DNA of 64,000 nucleotides from Eubacterium plexicaudatum ASF492. Its GTDB lineage: Bacteria; Bacillota; Clostridia; Lachnospirales; Lachnospiraceae. The DNA lies in NCBI RefSeq assembly GCF_000364225.2, contig NZ_AQFT02000001.1, forward strand, positions 4,111,501-4,175,500, in the 5' to 3' direction. Below are positions 51,917-61,889 of this stretch, piece by piece (the stretch's first letter is position 1; each line of letters opens with the position of its first letter). The position numbers and the translations under genes are program-made. The notes beneath the pieces were generated by a model. It saw only the letters and a list, made by a program, of their open reading frames with translations. It was not told the DNA's origin and made no database searches.

Positions 51917-53593
51917 ATGGCACGAGCTAAAAACAGAGGAAATCAGCAGACATATACCCCTACATATACAATCCGGCGCTGGCGTTTGGGCGAGTACATC
52001 CGCCTTTCCAAAGAGGATTTGAAAAAGGGCAAGGACGACAGCAACAGCGTGAAAAACCAGCGTGACCTGCTGGGGGACTTCTACCAGCGGCACATGGACG
52101 AATTTGAAAGCGCGGTTGAATATGTGGACGATGGGCACACCGGAACGGATGCCAACCGCGAAAACTTCCAGCGGCTTTTGGCCGATGTGATGAGCGGCAA
52201 AATCAACTGCGTGATTGTGAAAGACCTTTCCCGGTTCGCCCTGAATTACAGTGACGCGGGGAGTCTGATTGATAACTTGTTTGTGCAGATGGGCGTCCGC
52301 TTTATCAGCTTGGCCGAGGGCGTGGACAGCTACCTAAACCCGGATAGCGTGAACAGCATCATCGTTCCGATAACAAACGTGATGAATGACCAGTATTGTT
52401 ATCAGACCTCAAAGAAAATCCGGCAGGTTTTTGATTATAAGCGGCGCAACGGCCAGTACATAGGCTCTTTTGCTCCCTACGGCTACATAAAAGACCCCAA
52501 AGACAAGCACCAGCTAATCGTTGACCCGGAGGCCGCTGAAACCGTCAAAAAGATATACGAGATGTGCCTGCAAGGTACGGCCAAACTTCAAATTGTGATG
52601 TATCTGAATGACCACGGCATACCCAGCCCCACGGCATACAGAAAGCTAAAGGGCCTGCCCTACTCCCCGGCTATATCGGACGCTCCCATGTGGGGGAACA
52701 AGATTATAACGGATATTCTCAGAAATCCTATTTACACCGGGGATTTAGTACAGGGCCGCCGCCGGGTGAAAAGCTACAAGGTACACCAGATTGAGGCTGT
52801 GCCGGAGGATGAATGGGTGCGCGTCCCCGATACCCACGAGGCCATCATCACCCACGAAACCTTTGACCGGGTGCAGGAACTTCTGAAACGTGACACCCGG
52901 ACGGCCCCTAAAAAGCGGGAGCTCCATTTATTCAGCGGCTTTCTGAGGTGCGCTGACTGCGGCAAGGCCGTGACCCGGAGCCAGAGCGGGAAGAATGTTT
53001 ATTATTCCTGCTCCACTTACAAGAAACGCTCCCGTACAGCCTGCACCATGCACTCTATCAAGCACAACCGTCTGGAGGCCGCCGTTCTGTTCGCTATTCA
53101 GTATCAAGTGAGCACCGCCGTTTCCTATTCGGAAATAGTAGCCCATATCAATGCGGCTCCACTGAAAAAAAGTCAATCCCACCGCCTTAACGACCAGATA
53201 GCCGCAAAGAAAAAGGAATTGACGAAAATTACCCGCTATAAGCAGTCACTGTATCAAGACTGGAAAGACGGGGAAATCACCCAGCAGGAATACCGGGAAA
53301 TGAAAGCCGATTATGAACGGCAGGCCGCTGGGCTCTCGGATTTGCTGGCCCGGCTGACGGCTGAACGGAAAGAGCTCTCAAACGGCGTTGACCAGCAGCA
53401 TCCCGCGCTGGTAGCCTTTGCGAAATATCAGAACATCGAAAAGCTGACCCGCGAAATTCTGATTGAGCTGGTAGACCATATCAAGGTTTACGAAAACGGC
53501 AATATCAGTGTTCACTTTAAGTTTGCGGACGAGTTCCGCCGGATTGCCGAGTACATTGAAATCAACACCACTGACACCGCCGAGGCGGGCTGA
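51917..53593 (+). CDS. Large serine recombinase (TnpX-like)
   Basis: 558 aa, complete. The catalytic Ser is near residue 31 in EYIRLSKED; the resolvase core continues DDGHTGTDANRENFQRLL and VIVKDLSRFALNYSDAG. The recombinase domain (YIGSFAPYGYIKDPKDKHQLIVD), zinc ribbon (CADCGKAVTRSQ...C) and coiled coil (KKKELTKITRYKQSLYQDWKDGEIT) follow. It would excise and insert the transposon that holds the relaxase. GGAAGGAGG precedes the ATG, and a good promoter lies upstream. Confidence 0.92.
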   Translation: MARAKNRGNQQTYTPTYTIRRWRLGEYIRLSKEDLKKGKDDSNSVKNQRDLLGDFYQRHMDEFESAVEYVDDGHTGTDANRENFQRLLADVMSGKINCVIVKDLSRFALNYSDAGSLIDNLFVQMGVRFISLAEGVDSYLNPDSVNSIIVPITNVMNDQYCYQTSKKIRQVFDYKRRNGQYIGSFAPYGYIKDPKDKHQLIVDPEAAETVKKIYEMCLQGTAKLQIVMYLNDHGIPSPTAYRKLKGLPYSPAISDAPMWGNKIITDILRNPIYTGDLVQGRRRVKSYKVHQIEAVPEDEWVRVPDTHEAIITHETFDRVQELLKRDTRTAPKKRELHLFSGFLRCADCGKAVTRSQSGKNVYYSCSTYKKRSRTACTMHSIKHNRLEAAVLFAIQYQVSTAVSYSEIVAHINAAPLKKSQSHRLNDQIAAKKKELTKITRYKQSLYQDWKDGEITQQEYREMKADYERQAAGLSDLLARLTAERKELSNGVDQQHPALVAFAKYQNIEKLTREILIELVDHIKVYENGNISVHFKFADEFRRIAEYIEINTTDTAEAG

Positions 53594-53669
53594 CCCCCGC
53601 CAAAGCATAAAATCCTTTTGACAGTGTGTTTTCCTAATAAAACGCAATCTTATGCTTGCTATTCTTCCC

Positions 53670-54115
53670 CCTGTAATTACTACGCACTGGAAGCCCAAAA
53701 TGGCAAACCATGAGAGAAGTTTTTGAAAAGAATGGAAAATCTGTTATCCGGCATTTCCGACAAATGGGGAAATATGTCATGCTTTGCAGAAAGACTTGAT
53801 ACAATCCCGATACAAACATGATAGGAACGTGATATTGCCGCTGTAACATTTTTACTGGAAATGGCACAAGCCCTTTCCAAAAAAATCAAGGAGGTGCAGC
53901 CTATCCATAAAAAATTTTTTAATGGCAGGTACACCCGAAAAAGCGTCCCGCATTTTGGGCGGGAAACACCGATTTACCAACGACAAAATCCCCCTCAACA
54001 CACCCGACTGATAAAGAAAAGCAGCCGGGCTTTTTTATGCCTTGTCGAAAACTTTTTGAATTTTTTTCTGAAAAAGTTTGCCAAATTTTCTTTCCAGTGC
54101 GTAGTAATAACAGGA
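53670..54115. repeat. Inverted 23-bp repeat, possible att or end sites
   Basis: CCCTGTAATTACTACGCACTGGAA (53670-53692) recurs inverted as TTCCAGTGCGTAGTAATAACAGG (54093-54115), with two to three differences. The first lies 77 nt after the recombinase stop, the second just before the Tn916-like genes. The ~400 bp between hold no sure gene, only a short frame (53922-54011, 29 codons) before a terminator. Confidence 0.55.
54003..54036 (+). terminator. Rho-independent terminator
   Basis: CCCGACTG (54003-54010) pairs with CAGCCG GG (54022-54029), one mismatch, then CTTTTTTATG. Confidence 0.65.
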
Positions 54116-54162
54116 GGACAAAAAAGGGAAAACTTTTTCCGCAGGCATGGGGAGGTGGAAGC

Positions 54163-54588
54163 ATGAAGCCCGACCCGAAAGAAAAACACAAGCAGCATAC
54201 CTTTGACGCATACTGCAAACGCATTTTGAAAAACGAAAGCAGCGACTACCAAAGGCGCATGAGCGTACTTAGGGAGCATGAGATACCTTTTTCCATGCTG
54301 CCGCCGGAAACGCTTGCACAGTTCGTCATATGGGACGAGTATTTCAAAGATACATACCACTTTGAAGCGAGGGGATTTGAAATTTCCGTTGCGGACGAGC
54401 TTTTAGCCGAAGCACTAAAGACCTTGCCGCAGGACAGGCTTGAAATCGTCCTGCTGTATTACTTTTTGGGAATGAGCGACACGGAGATCGCAGCGCACTT
54501 GAACCTTGTACGCCGGACGGTAGCCTACCGCCGGACAAGCTCTTTACAGGAATTAAAAAAATTCATGGAGGTAAATGCTGATGAATGA
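54163..54588 (+). CDS. Tn916 Orf7-like sigma factor
   Basis: 141 aa from ATG 54163 (GGAGG 9 nt upstream). FDAYCKRILKNESSDYQRRMSVLREHEIPFSMLPPETLAQFV and LLAEALKTLPQDRLEIVLLYYFLGMSDTEIAAHLNLVRRTVAYRRTSSLQELKKFME match Orf7 of Tn916-family elements, which helps switch on transfer genes. Overlaps the Orf8-like gene by 8 nt. Confidence 0.88.
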   Translation: MKPDPKEKHKQHTFDAYCKRILKNESSDYQRRMSVLREHEIPFSMLPPETLAQFVIWDEYFKDTYHFEARGFEISVADELLAEALKTLPQDRLEIVLLYYFLGMSDTEIAAHLNLVRRTVAYRRTSSLQELKKFMEVNADE

Positions 54589-54841
54589 AACGACTGCCAA
54601 CACGCCGCACATACAGGGCGGCAAGGGCTTACTCCCTTACCCCGTGATTGTGTCGGCTGTTTCCGGGGACGTTGACGCTATGAATACCGTGTTGAAGTAT
54701 TACGAGGGCTACATCAACACACTGTCAACACGAACCATGTATGACGAAACGGGCTGCCCCCACCCGTGGCTTGATATGGAACTGCGGCGCAGACTGGAAA
54801 CCAAGCTGATTATTACGGTAATGACCTTTAACGTAGCTTAA
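54581..54841 (+). CDS. Tn916 Orf8-like helix-turn-helix protein
   Basis: 86 aa from ATG 54581. LLPYPVIVSAVSGDVDAMNTVLKYYEGYINTLSTRTMYDETG...LDMELRRRLETKLIITVMTFNV is the conserved Orf8 pattern. Translationally coupled to the sigma-like gene. Confidence 0.85.
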   Translation: MNETTANTPHIQGGKGLLPYPVIVSAVSGDVDAMNTVLKYYEGYINTLSTRTMYDETGCPHPWLDMELRRRLETKLIITVMTFNVA

Positions 54842-55325
54842 AGGAAAGGACAAAAGAGAACCAAAAGCACGGGCGGGCTGACCGCCCGCTGTTTCCTGCC
54901 ATTCCGCAAAAGTACATCTTCATGGTGTGCCTTTGCGGGCTGACAAGCCCCGGAACTTTGACAAAGAAAGCGCACGGCGCAGCATAGGGCAAACGGACAC
55001 GTTCAATGTGCGGCGAGCCTGCGGGCTGATACGCCAAGACCCCCGGCAAGGGGCGAGCGATTTATTATCAGTGAACCGCAGGCGGCAAAGTGGAAACTGC
55101 CGCCGCCATGACCCGCACATTGGTATAATGATACACCCGTATGACACGGCTACTCACAAGAATGAGAGGGGTGCAAGTCCCGTGGAGCTGCCAAGCCGTC
55201 CGTTTTCCCGTTTTACTCAACTTTTTTGAAAAATAATAAAATTTAACGAGCATTTTTGCTGAAAATCTGTTATGATCGTAGACAAGATATTGAGGTTTCA
55301 TTATCTGGTCTAGGAAAGGAGGGCT
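54842..55325. other. Intergenic region of the Tn916-like module
   Basis: No gene seen. GGGCGG/CCGCCC (near 54870-54887) is a short hairpin. TTTGCTGAAAATCTGTTATGATCG near 55255-55276 may contain the -10 (TATGAT) of the excisionase operon. Confidence 0.4.
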
Positions 55326-55544
55326 ATGATAACCGTAACCAAAAAAGATTTAATTGCTCTGGGTTATGGTACTTCTTTTGCGGCTGACATTATAAGGGAA
55401 GCGAAGAAACTTATGATTTCCAAAGGGCATACATACTACCAGTCCCGGAAATTAGACCGTGTACCGAGGGAAGCCGTGGAGGAATTGTTGGGTATCAGAT
55501 TTCAAGACGGGCAGGCTGAATGTACTTCTTGCACACCAATGTAA
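55326..55544 (+). CDS. DUF3173 / excisionase-like protein
   Basis: 72 aa. MITVTKKDLIALGYGTSFAADIIREAKKLMISKGHTYYQSRKLDRVPREAVEELLGI is a small winged-helix-like fold with the KLDRVP block typical of DUF3173, which lies just before the integrase in many Tn916-family elements and probably helps excision. AGGAGG precedes the ATG. Confidence 0.8.
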   Translation: MITVTKKDLIALGYGTSFAADIIREAKKLMISKGHTYYQSRKLDRVPREAVEELLGIRFQDGQAECTSCTPM

Positions 55545-55555
55545 GGAGTGATATT

Positions 55556-55679
55556 ATGGCGAAAGACCCAATTAAGAAAGCAGATAACGGAACTTATTAT
55601 TTTAGAGCAAACTTAGGCTACAATCCGATAACAGGTAAACAGATACAGAAATACCGAAGCGGCTTTAAGACAAAAAAGG
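55556..55679 (+). pseudogene. int: Tn916-type tyrosine integrase, N-terminal fragment
   Basis: From ATG 55556 (AAGGAGTG upstream): MAKDPIKKADNGTYYFRANLGYNPITGKQIQ, the small three-strand arm-binding domain, then KYRSGFKTKK. It is cut by an IS1182-like copy at the AAAGG target. The rest is at 57583. Confidence 0.85.
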
Positions 55680-57577
55680 GAGCACTCTCGGAAACTCAAT
55701 AGAGAATAAGCAGGAAAAGGTTGATTTTCAGAAATGAGAGGGATAAGGGATGGATGATTATGGGGCTTGAGCAGTCCAGAGAGCATAAAGAATAAAAATG
55801 TGCATGACTTTAAAACCTGTCGAAAAACAGGCCTGAAAGAATCCGGAAGCAGGAAACTTGGTTTATGCCACTGCCTGCACCTGCTGTTTATAGCGGGCAT
55901 CCAGATGGATGCAGATTCCAATCATGGTTGTCATGAAAGAATAATGCTCCTTTGTGTGTATGAACATACGGTGCAGTCCGTAATCATTGAGGATGCGGTT
56001 GTTGATACGTTCCGTGGCGGTGCGTTGATTATAAATCTTCTTATAAGCATCTGTGCCGCGGGGGACGTCGGTGTAAAGCCGGATATCCCATTCGGGCCGG
56101 GTCTTGACGACTCTCCCATATTTGGAATCGGTGCAGGAGTTTTTACATTTGGAACAGTGATCTTTCCCATAGGGGCAGCGCCACATGAGGTAACCGCTGG
56201 ATCTGTCATAACCGTTAGGCTTCATGCGCAGTTTTTCCTGACATAAGGGCGTTCCATCTTTGTCAATGGTGATGGTATCAGGAATTGTTTTTGGCCGGCC
56301 GCATTTGTCGTTCAGGTCGATGAAGGCCCGTATTCCCCTGTTTTTAAGGATCCGGTAGGTGGGGTAATTGTCCATTGCAGAATCCAGGCACATATTCGAG
56401 GTGGAAACAGCCGGCATATGTTTTTCCAGTTCATGGAAAGCGACAAGGAAATTGACCGAATCATGACGCTTTGCACTGGTAAAACGCAGAAGCAGGGGGA
56501 GATCTGTCCTGAGTTCACTGTTATAGCAGGATAATTGGAACAAAGTGTAGCCGAAGTAATATTTTTCCAGGTCGCTGTCCCAGCCCCAGGAAGCATCGGG
56601 GTCGGGGAAATGCCGCAGGTTTTCCGGTGCGCCAACCCTGTGGTGCCCGCGTGGGCAGGCATGGGTATGCACGGCGGTGCCGTCTCCGGAAACCGTAAGG
56701 TGTTCCCTTGGTATGAGGCCGGATTCCATGGAAGGCAGGACAGCCACGTGATAGAAGAAGCGCTGCAGCCGCCCTTCAAAGTTAAAAGGGATATCCTTCC
56801 CGCTCATGAGCCGTTTTTCGATAGATTCTGTGATTTTGGGCTTTGCCTCCTGTGCTTTGTGTTTTTTGCCTTTGGGCTTATCCGGCTTTTTGGTGTTCCA
56901 GGAAGCCGGAAGCAGTTTGTCCCGCGCATATAAGTCCGTTGGCGGTGCAGCCCAGAGCCTGTCCATGAAGTCAAAATAAGAACCGAGGGGCGGCAGGGAA
57001 TCCGTAGTGCAGCCGATGAGAGCGGCAAGGAGGCGGTCATGTTTGAGCCTGTCGACCCAAAGGGTAAGGGATAGCTTGGCCAAACCTTCTGAAAATAGAA
57101 GAAAGAAAAGGATAAAAGACCTTAAGATTTGTGGCTGGTTCTTAGCGGGTCTGCCAGTGTTGGAGTAAAAGGGCAGAAGGAACTCCATGGCCTTATCGGT
57201 ATCGAAAAGGCGGAGTTTCTGCCATGGTTTCCAAAGCTCCGTATGGAGCCGGACTCTTTCAGAGGAATCGAAATGGACTTTGGATTCGTTGAGAAAGTAA
57301 TTGTAATCTTGCATGGGCTGCCAGTACTTGATCATAAAGTGCACCTCCTAGTAGTTTAGTTTAATGCTGTGCGTGTGGCACAGACGCTTCTTAACTACAA
57401 GGGGCGCGTTTGGTGACTGGCGTATATGGTCACCAAACGCGCCGCACATTTTGACTTATATGTCAATACTTTTTTGAAAATTTAACAAAAATGTTTTCCG
57501 GGATATGGAGGAAAGCAAAAAAGAAGAACATGAAAAAAGAGCGGAAATTCGGGCTTAAAGAGTTTCCGAGACCGCTC
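55680..57577 (-). mobile_element. IS1182-like insertion sequence, copy 3
   Basis: 1898 bp, same ends as copies 1 and 2, target duplication AAAGG (55675-55679, 57578-57582). It splits the tyrosine integrase. Confidence 0.95.
55863..57335 (-). CDS. IS1182-like DDE transposase, copy 3
   Basis: 490 aa from ATG 57335 (AGGAGG 8 nt upstream). Same catalytic segments as copies 1 and 2; it differs at single bases (for example DYNYFL for DYKYFL near the start). Intact. Confidence 0.9.
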   Translation of the reverse strand: MIKYWQPMQDYNYFLNESKVHFDSSERVRLHTELWKPWQKLRLFDTDKAMEFLLPFYSNTGRPAKNQPQILRSFILFFLLFSEGLAKLSLTLWVDRLKHDRLLAALIGCTTDSLPPLGSYFDFMDRLWAAPPTDLYARDKLLPASWNTKKPDKPKGKKHKAQEAKPKITESIEKRLMSGKDIPFNFEGRLQRFFYHVAVLPSMESGLIPREHLTVSGDGTAVHTHACPRGHHRVGAPENLRHFPDPDASWGWDSDLEKYYFGYTLFQLSCYNSELRTDLPLLLRFTSAKRHDSVNFLVAFHELEKHMPAVSTSNMCLDSAMDNYPTYRILKNRGIRAFIDLNDKCGRPKTIPDTITIDKDGTPLCQEKLRMKPNGYDRSSGYLMWRCPYGKDHCSKCKNSCTDSKYGRVVKTRPEWDIRLYTDVPRGTDAYKKIYNQRTATERINNRILNDYGLHRMFIHTKEHYSFMTTMIGICIHLDARYKQQVQAVA

Positions 57578-57582
57578 AAAGG

Positions 57583-58437
57583 AAGCAAGGGAGGAATACT
57601 CAAAACTTGTCCTCACTTCCACCGAAGAACTGACTGCAAAAAAAGAAACGATTTCTTTTCAGACGTTCATTGAAGAAACTTACCTGCCGTGGTACAAAAC
57701 ACAGGTAAAGGAAAGCACCTACTTGAACCGCCGTTCCACCATTCAGAAGCATTTCGCATACTTCTACAAAATGGCAACGGACGAGATAGAGCCTATCAAT
57801 GTGCAGAACTGGCAACTGGAACTGGCAAAAGAGTTCAGCCCAAACTATATCCGTATCGTACAAGGTATGCTCTCTATCGCATTTGACCGGGCTATCGTTC
57901 TGGGGATTGCGAAAAAGAACCCGTCACGCATGATAGGTAATATTAAAAGCAAAAAGACAAAGGTTGACTTCTGGACGTTGGAGGAATTTCAGAAAGTGAT
58001 TTCCCTGCTCTACAAGGGCGATTATTACGAACACTACCTTTTCATTTCCTTTTGGGTACTGTTTATGACAGGCATGAGGATAGGCGAAGCCGCCGCCCTG
58101 CAATGGTCTGATATTGATTTTGAAACGGGGCTTTTAAGCATAACAAAGACCCTGTATTATAAATCAATGGAAGATTACAAATTTGTTGAGCCAAAGACGC
58201 AGGCAAGCATCCGCACAATCTATATCGACACGGACACCATAAAGGAGTTGCAGGCATGGCGTGAGGTTCAGCAAAAAGTATTGAAAGGCTGCGATCTGGT
58301 GTTGAGCTACAACAGTATTCCAACCAGTAAGCACACGCTTCCAAGAGCCTTAGAGAAACTTGCCGGGCTTGCAGGCGTACACCGTATCAAAATCCATGCG
58401 TTAAGACACCCGTATGTCAAGCCCACGACAAAAAATT
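57583..58437 (+). pseudogene. int: Tn916-type tyrosine integrase, main part without its C-terminus
   Basis: Resumes with (E)AREEYSKLVLTSTEELTAKKETISFQTFIEETYLPWYKTQVKE. The catalytic Arg is in MTGMRIGEAAALQWSDI, and HALRH has the second His-Arg pair. After HALRHPYVKPTT the sequence leaves the family at about 58411, so the final His and the catalytic Tyr are missing. Even without the IS this integrase would be dead. IS110 sequence follows the break. Confidence 0.88.
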
Positions 58438-58891
58438 ACAACTTTTTTGAGGATTTCCGGGCAGCCGCATAGCTGCCCGTAGTTGCTTAATACGGTATTC
58501 ATGGCTCACGCCTCCTAGTATAATAATGGTGTAGTCAAGAATGACTACTGGTTAATAGTTACAAAGTCCAATCTAATAAATCTATATAGATATAACAGAA
58601 GGAGGAGTTCCCCCTCCATCAGAAGTTATACGGCAACATTATTTACCATGTCTGAGGTTTCCTTAATGCACCAGACAAAACATAGAGGTATAATCACTGG
58701 AGGCAGGATCATTGACGACGCCTCCTTGGGAACTGGCCTTCCGGCTGGTGAAACCTCTTAGAAAGTCTGTCAGTCCATTCGGTGGTGATTTATGTTTTGG
58801 CTGGTTGGGAAGCCCCAGGCTATACCTGTATAAACCGCTAGGTTGTGTATCCGCCCTCTGGAAATGGATACCTGCCGGAAAGGATAAAACC
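58438..58891 (+). ncRNA. IS110 5' non-coding region, probable bridge RNA
   Basis: About 450 bp with no gene lie between the broken integrase and the IS110 transposase. In IS110-family elements the non-coding end of the circular form yields a structured bridge RNA that pairs with target and donor DNA. GC hairpins such as GGGCAGC/GCTGCCC (58459-58475) and repeated CCTCC/GGAGG stretches near 58600 are present. The loops were not worked out, so this is inference. Confidence 0.4.
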
Positions 58892-60226
58892 ATGAAATAC
58901 CAAAAAGTACTTATGATGCTTGAAAGTATCCCTTACCTCTCAGTCGGGCTTGATGTCGGCGCAGACTTCACCTGGATGTCCATCATGCTGCCCAATGGCA
59001 TTCTCACTGGAAAACCTTTTAAGATCATTCATTCTGATCCGCAGTCCCGTGAGCAAGCTGTCGCAAAAATAAAGGAAGCACAAGAGATGTATTCCCTCGA
59101 AAGCCGCTGCTTCCTTGAGTCCACCGGGATCTACCACATCCCGCTCCTGTACTTCCTTCGTGATAAGGGGTTTGACTGCTCAGTCATTAATCCTATCATC
59201 ACTAAGAATAGCACAAATATGAACGTAAGGAAACTGCATAATGATAAATTTGATTCAAAAAAAGCTGCCAAAGTCGGCCTGGATGCTTCCCTGAAGACTT
59301 CCATCATACCAGATGATGAGGTCATTGACCTGCGCAACCTGGTACGGGACTACTATTACTTCAAGGACCTGCAGTCCGCTGTCGTCCTGAAGCTCACGTC
59401 GGAACTGAAAGTGTCCTTTCCCGCATACCGGAAGGTGTTTAGCAAGGTCACTACCCAAACTTCCTTAAAGCTTCTGGAAGCTTACCCCCTTGCCGCAGAC
59501 ATGCTTGCCGCCCCAAAAGACATACTTGTGGAAACCATACGCAAAACCGCACGTTTCGGTGAAAAATATGCCGTTTCCAAATATGATGCCATACGTGCTG
59601 CCGCAAAGGACGCCGCTGTTTTCGGACGTGCGCTTCAAAGCAGTGCACTCCGGATCCGGCTGTATATCAAAGCCTACCGGGAATACCAGGAGCATCTGGA
59701 CAATATACTTGAGGACCTGCATAAGGCTGTTGATAAACTGGAAGGGACGCCGGTTTATGACCGTATCTTCCTTCTCCAGTCCCTGCGTGGTGTCGGTTTT
59801 CTCAGTGCAACCGTCCTGATCGCTGAAATGGGCTCCTTTGACCTGTTTTCTTCCCAAAAGAAGCTTTATGCGTACTTCGGCTTGGATCCTGCCGTGAAGC
59901 AATCCGGCAAGTTCAATGGGGACAAAGTCCACATGTCCAAGAGGGGTTCCAGCCTTGCCAGGCGTATCCTGCATATGGTGGCTATCAATAATCTTAAAGT
60001 GGATAAAAGGACAAAAACACCAGTAAATCCAGTTATCCACGGCTATTATACCGACAAATGCAAAAGCAAGAAGAAAAACGTGGCTGTTGGGGCTGTCATG
60101 CATAAAATCTGCAACATCATTTTTGCCATGCTCCGGGATAATAAACCATTTGAGATCATCACTCCTCAGGAACACTGTGAGCGGTATCTGGCAGCGCATC
60201 CTGACAAGGTACGGAACGCAGCCTAA
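58892..60226 (+). CDS. IS110-family transposase
   Basis: 444 aa from ATG 58892 (GGAAAGG 10 nt upstream). DEDD-type N-terminal domain: SVGLDVGADFTWMSI, CFLESTGIYH, LHNDKFDSKKAAKVGLD. The C-terminal tnp_20 domain has the catalytic Ser region (RIFLLQSLRGVGFLSATVLIAEMG; AYFGLDPAVKQSGKFNG...MSKRGSSLARRIL). Intact. Confidence 0.92.
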   Translation: MKYQKVLMMLESIPYLSVGLDVGADFTWMSIMLPNGILTGKPFKIIHSDPQSREQAVAKIKEAQEMYSLESRCFLESTGIYHIPLLYFLRDKGFDCSVINPIITKNSTNMNVRKLHNDKFDSKKAAKVGLDASLKTSIIPDDEVIDLRNLVRDYYYFKDLQSAVVLKLTSELKVSFPAYRKVFSKVTTQTSLKLLEAYPLAADMLAAPKDILVETIRKTARFGEKYAVSKYDAIRAAAKDAAVFGRALQSSALRIRLYIKAYREYQEHLDNILEDLHKAVDKLEGTPVYDRIFLLQSLRGVGFLSATVLIAEMGSFDLFSSQKKLYAYFGLDPAVKQSGKFNGDKVHMSKRGSSLARRILHMVAINNLKVDKRTKTPVNPVIHGYYTDKCKSKKKNVAVGAVMHKICNIIFAMLRDNKPFEIITPQEHCERYLAAHPDKVRNAA

Positions 60227-60344
60227 CAGGTCTCATGAATTTTAGATAGTTCCACATGGGTAGGCTTATTAAAGTTACCCTTTTTTACATCAAATTCTTC
60301 TGAAAAACTTTTTTAATATTTTTCATTTTAGCTATTGACATTTC

Positions 60345-61889
60345 TTAGCTGGACTTTCCCGGTTCGCTTATTCCTAAGAAATCCTGCGTCACATATTCAA
60401 TCTCAATCCGGTCTCCCGGAAAGATATAGACCTTACTGATAAGCCGGTCAATCAGGGCTTGCGTCAGTGTGTCGGCGTTGCCTACTTCCTGAACGATCTC
60501 ACGCTGTTTCAGCTTTGCTTCATAATCGCTCTGTATCTGTCTGGTCTGTGCGGTAATGGCGGCATGGACATTCTTTGCCTGCACCAGTTCCGCGTCATAT
60601 ACCGCCTTGCGCTCCTGATAGGTTTTCAGGTCAATTTCTCCAAGTGCATATTGTTCATAAAGCTGCCGTTTGCTGTCCTGGATAGAGCGCAGCTTTTCTT
60701 CGTGCTCGGCCTGCTGGGCCGTCTGCAAATTCAGCTTATCCTTGCTGCTGTCAATCCCCAGCGCCGGACACATCTGTGCCCGGATTGTTTCAAGGACCGC
60801 CTGCTCCAGATCAGCCATTTTCACCCGCACCCCATGGCAGGGAAGGGTTTCTGCCACTTCGGAGTGACGGCAGTAAAACCACGTTCCATTTCTAAGCGAC
60901 ATAGCATGGTCGCAACAGCCGCAGAATACTTTCCCACGGAGAAGGTAGTTGCGCCGTTTTTTATTCGGAAGGGAGAAACGCCTGATCGAAGCGTTGGCTT
61001 TCTTAAACAGCTCCATGCTTACGATTGCCGGGTGGTGGTCCGGTATTTTGAACCATTCGCTTTCATCCTTTAACTTCATGCGGCGGCTGCCGATTTCCTG
61101 TACCTTACGCTTGCCGATCACATAAGTGCCGATATACCGCTGGTCCTCCAGCATCCGCAGGACTGTTGAGCTGCTCCAGACGCCGTGTGTCCTGGACACA
61201 TTATAATGGTCTTTCCCTTTATCCCTCCGGTATTCCCCAGGTGTGGGGATATTCATGGCATACAGTTTCCGCGTGATTTCGGCGGCCGTATTGCCGTCAG
61301 CCGCCCATTCAAATATCTGCCGTACAATCCCTGCAACGTCCTCGTCCGGCTCCATGCGCCCGTCCGCGCTCTTGCGGTAGCCATAGGGGCAGATAACGCT
61401 CTGGTACTCGCCCCGGCGCATCTTTGCATATTTGGCGCTTTTCGTTTTCATGGACATATCCCGGCTGTAACATTCGCTGATAAGATACTTAAAGGCAACG
61501 TCAATCCCTCCGGTATCTCCTTTGAAATTGGCGGTGTCAAAATCGTCACTGACGGAGATAAACCGGGTATGGTAGAGCGGAAATACCCGCTCTATGAAAT
61601 AGCCGGTCTCAATGCTGTTGCGCCCAAACCGGGAGAGGTCTTTTACGATGATACAGTCGATCTTCCCGGCCTGGACCATCGTAAAAAGCTCCTGTACCGC
61701 AGGGCGCTCAAAATTTGTACCCGTATGGCCGTTATCAACAAATTCCAGGACCTCACCGTCATCCCATTCCGGCAGCGACATGGCCTTTTCCCGGAGGATC
61801 AGCTTTTGGTTGGGAATACTCAAACTCTCGGTCTTAAAGTCCTCCACGGACAGGCGGATATAAAGGGCAATCACATATTTTTTGTGCAT
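60345..61889 (-). CDS. Large serine recombinase, third in the row
   Basis: 514 aa. Catalytic Ser14 in ALYIRLSVED; FVDNGHTGTNFERPAVQELF, IIVKDLSRFGRNSIETG; recombinase domain (VICPYGYRKSADGRMEPDED); zinc ribbon CGCCDHAMSLRNGTWFYCRH...C; coiled coil. Its start overlaps the end of the next recombinase by 19 nt. Confidence 0.92.
   Translation of the reverse strand: MHKKYVIALYIRLSVEDFKTESLSIPNQKLILREKAMSLPEWDDGEVLEFVDNGHTGTNFERPAVQELFTMVQAGKIDCIIVKDLSRFGRNSIETGYFIERVFPLYHTRFISVSDDFDTANFKGDTGGIDVAFKYLISECYSRDMSMKTKSAKYAKMRRGEYQSVICPYGYRKSADGRMEPDEDVAGIVRQIFEWAADGNTAAEITRKLYAMNIPTPGEYRRDKGKDHYNVSRTHGVWSSSTVLRMLEDQRYIGTYVIGKRKVQEIGSRRMKLKDESEWFKIPDHHPAIVSMELFKKANASIRRFSLPNKKRRNYLLRGKVFCGCCDHAMSLRNGTWFYCRHSEVAETLPCHGVRVKMADLEQAVLETIRAQMCPALGIDSSKDKLNLQTAQQAEHEEKLRSIQDSKRQLYEQYALGEIDLKTYQERKAVYDAELVQAKNVHAAITAQTRQIQSDYEAKLKQREIVQEVGNADTLTQALIDRLISKVYIFPGDRIEIEYVTQDFLGISEPGKSS

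Noticed and set aside
53861-54166. 101-codon frame before the Orf7-like gene
   Set aside because: It reads straight through a terminator hairpin and a T-rich stretch and changes composition; probably chance.
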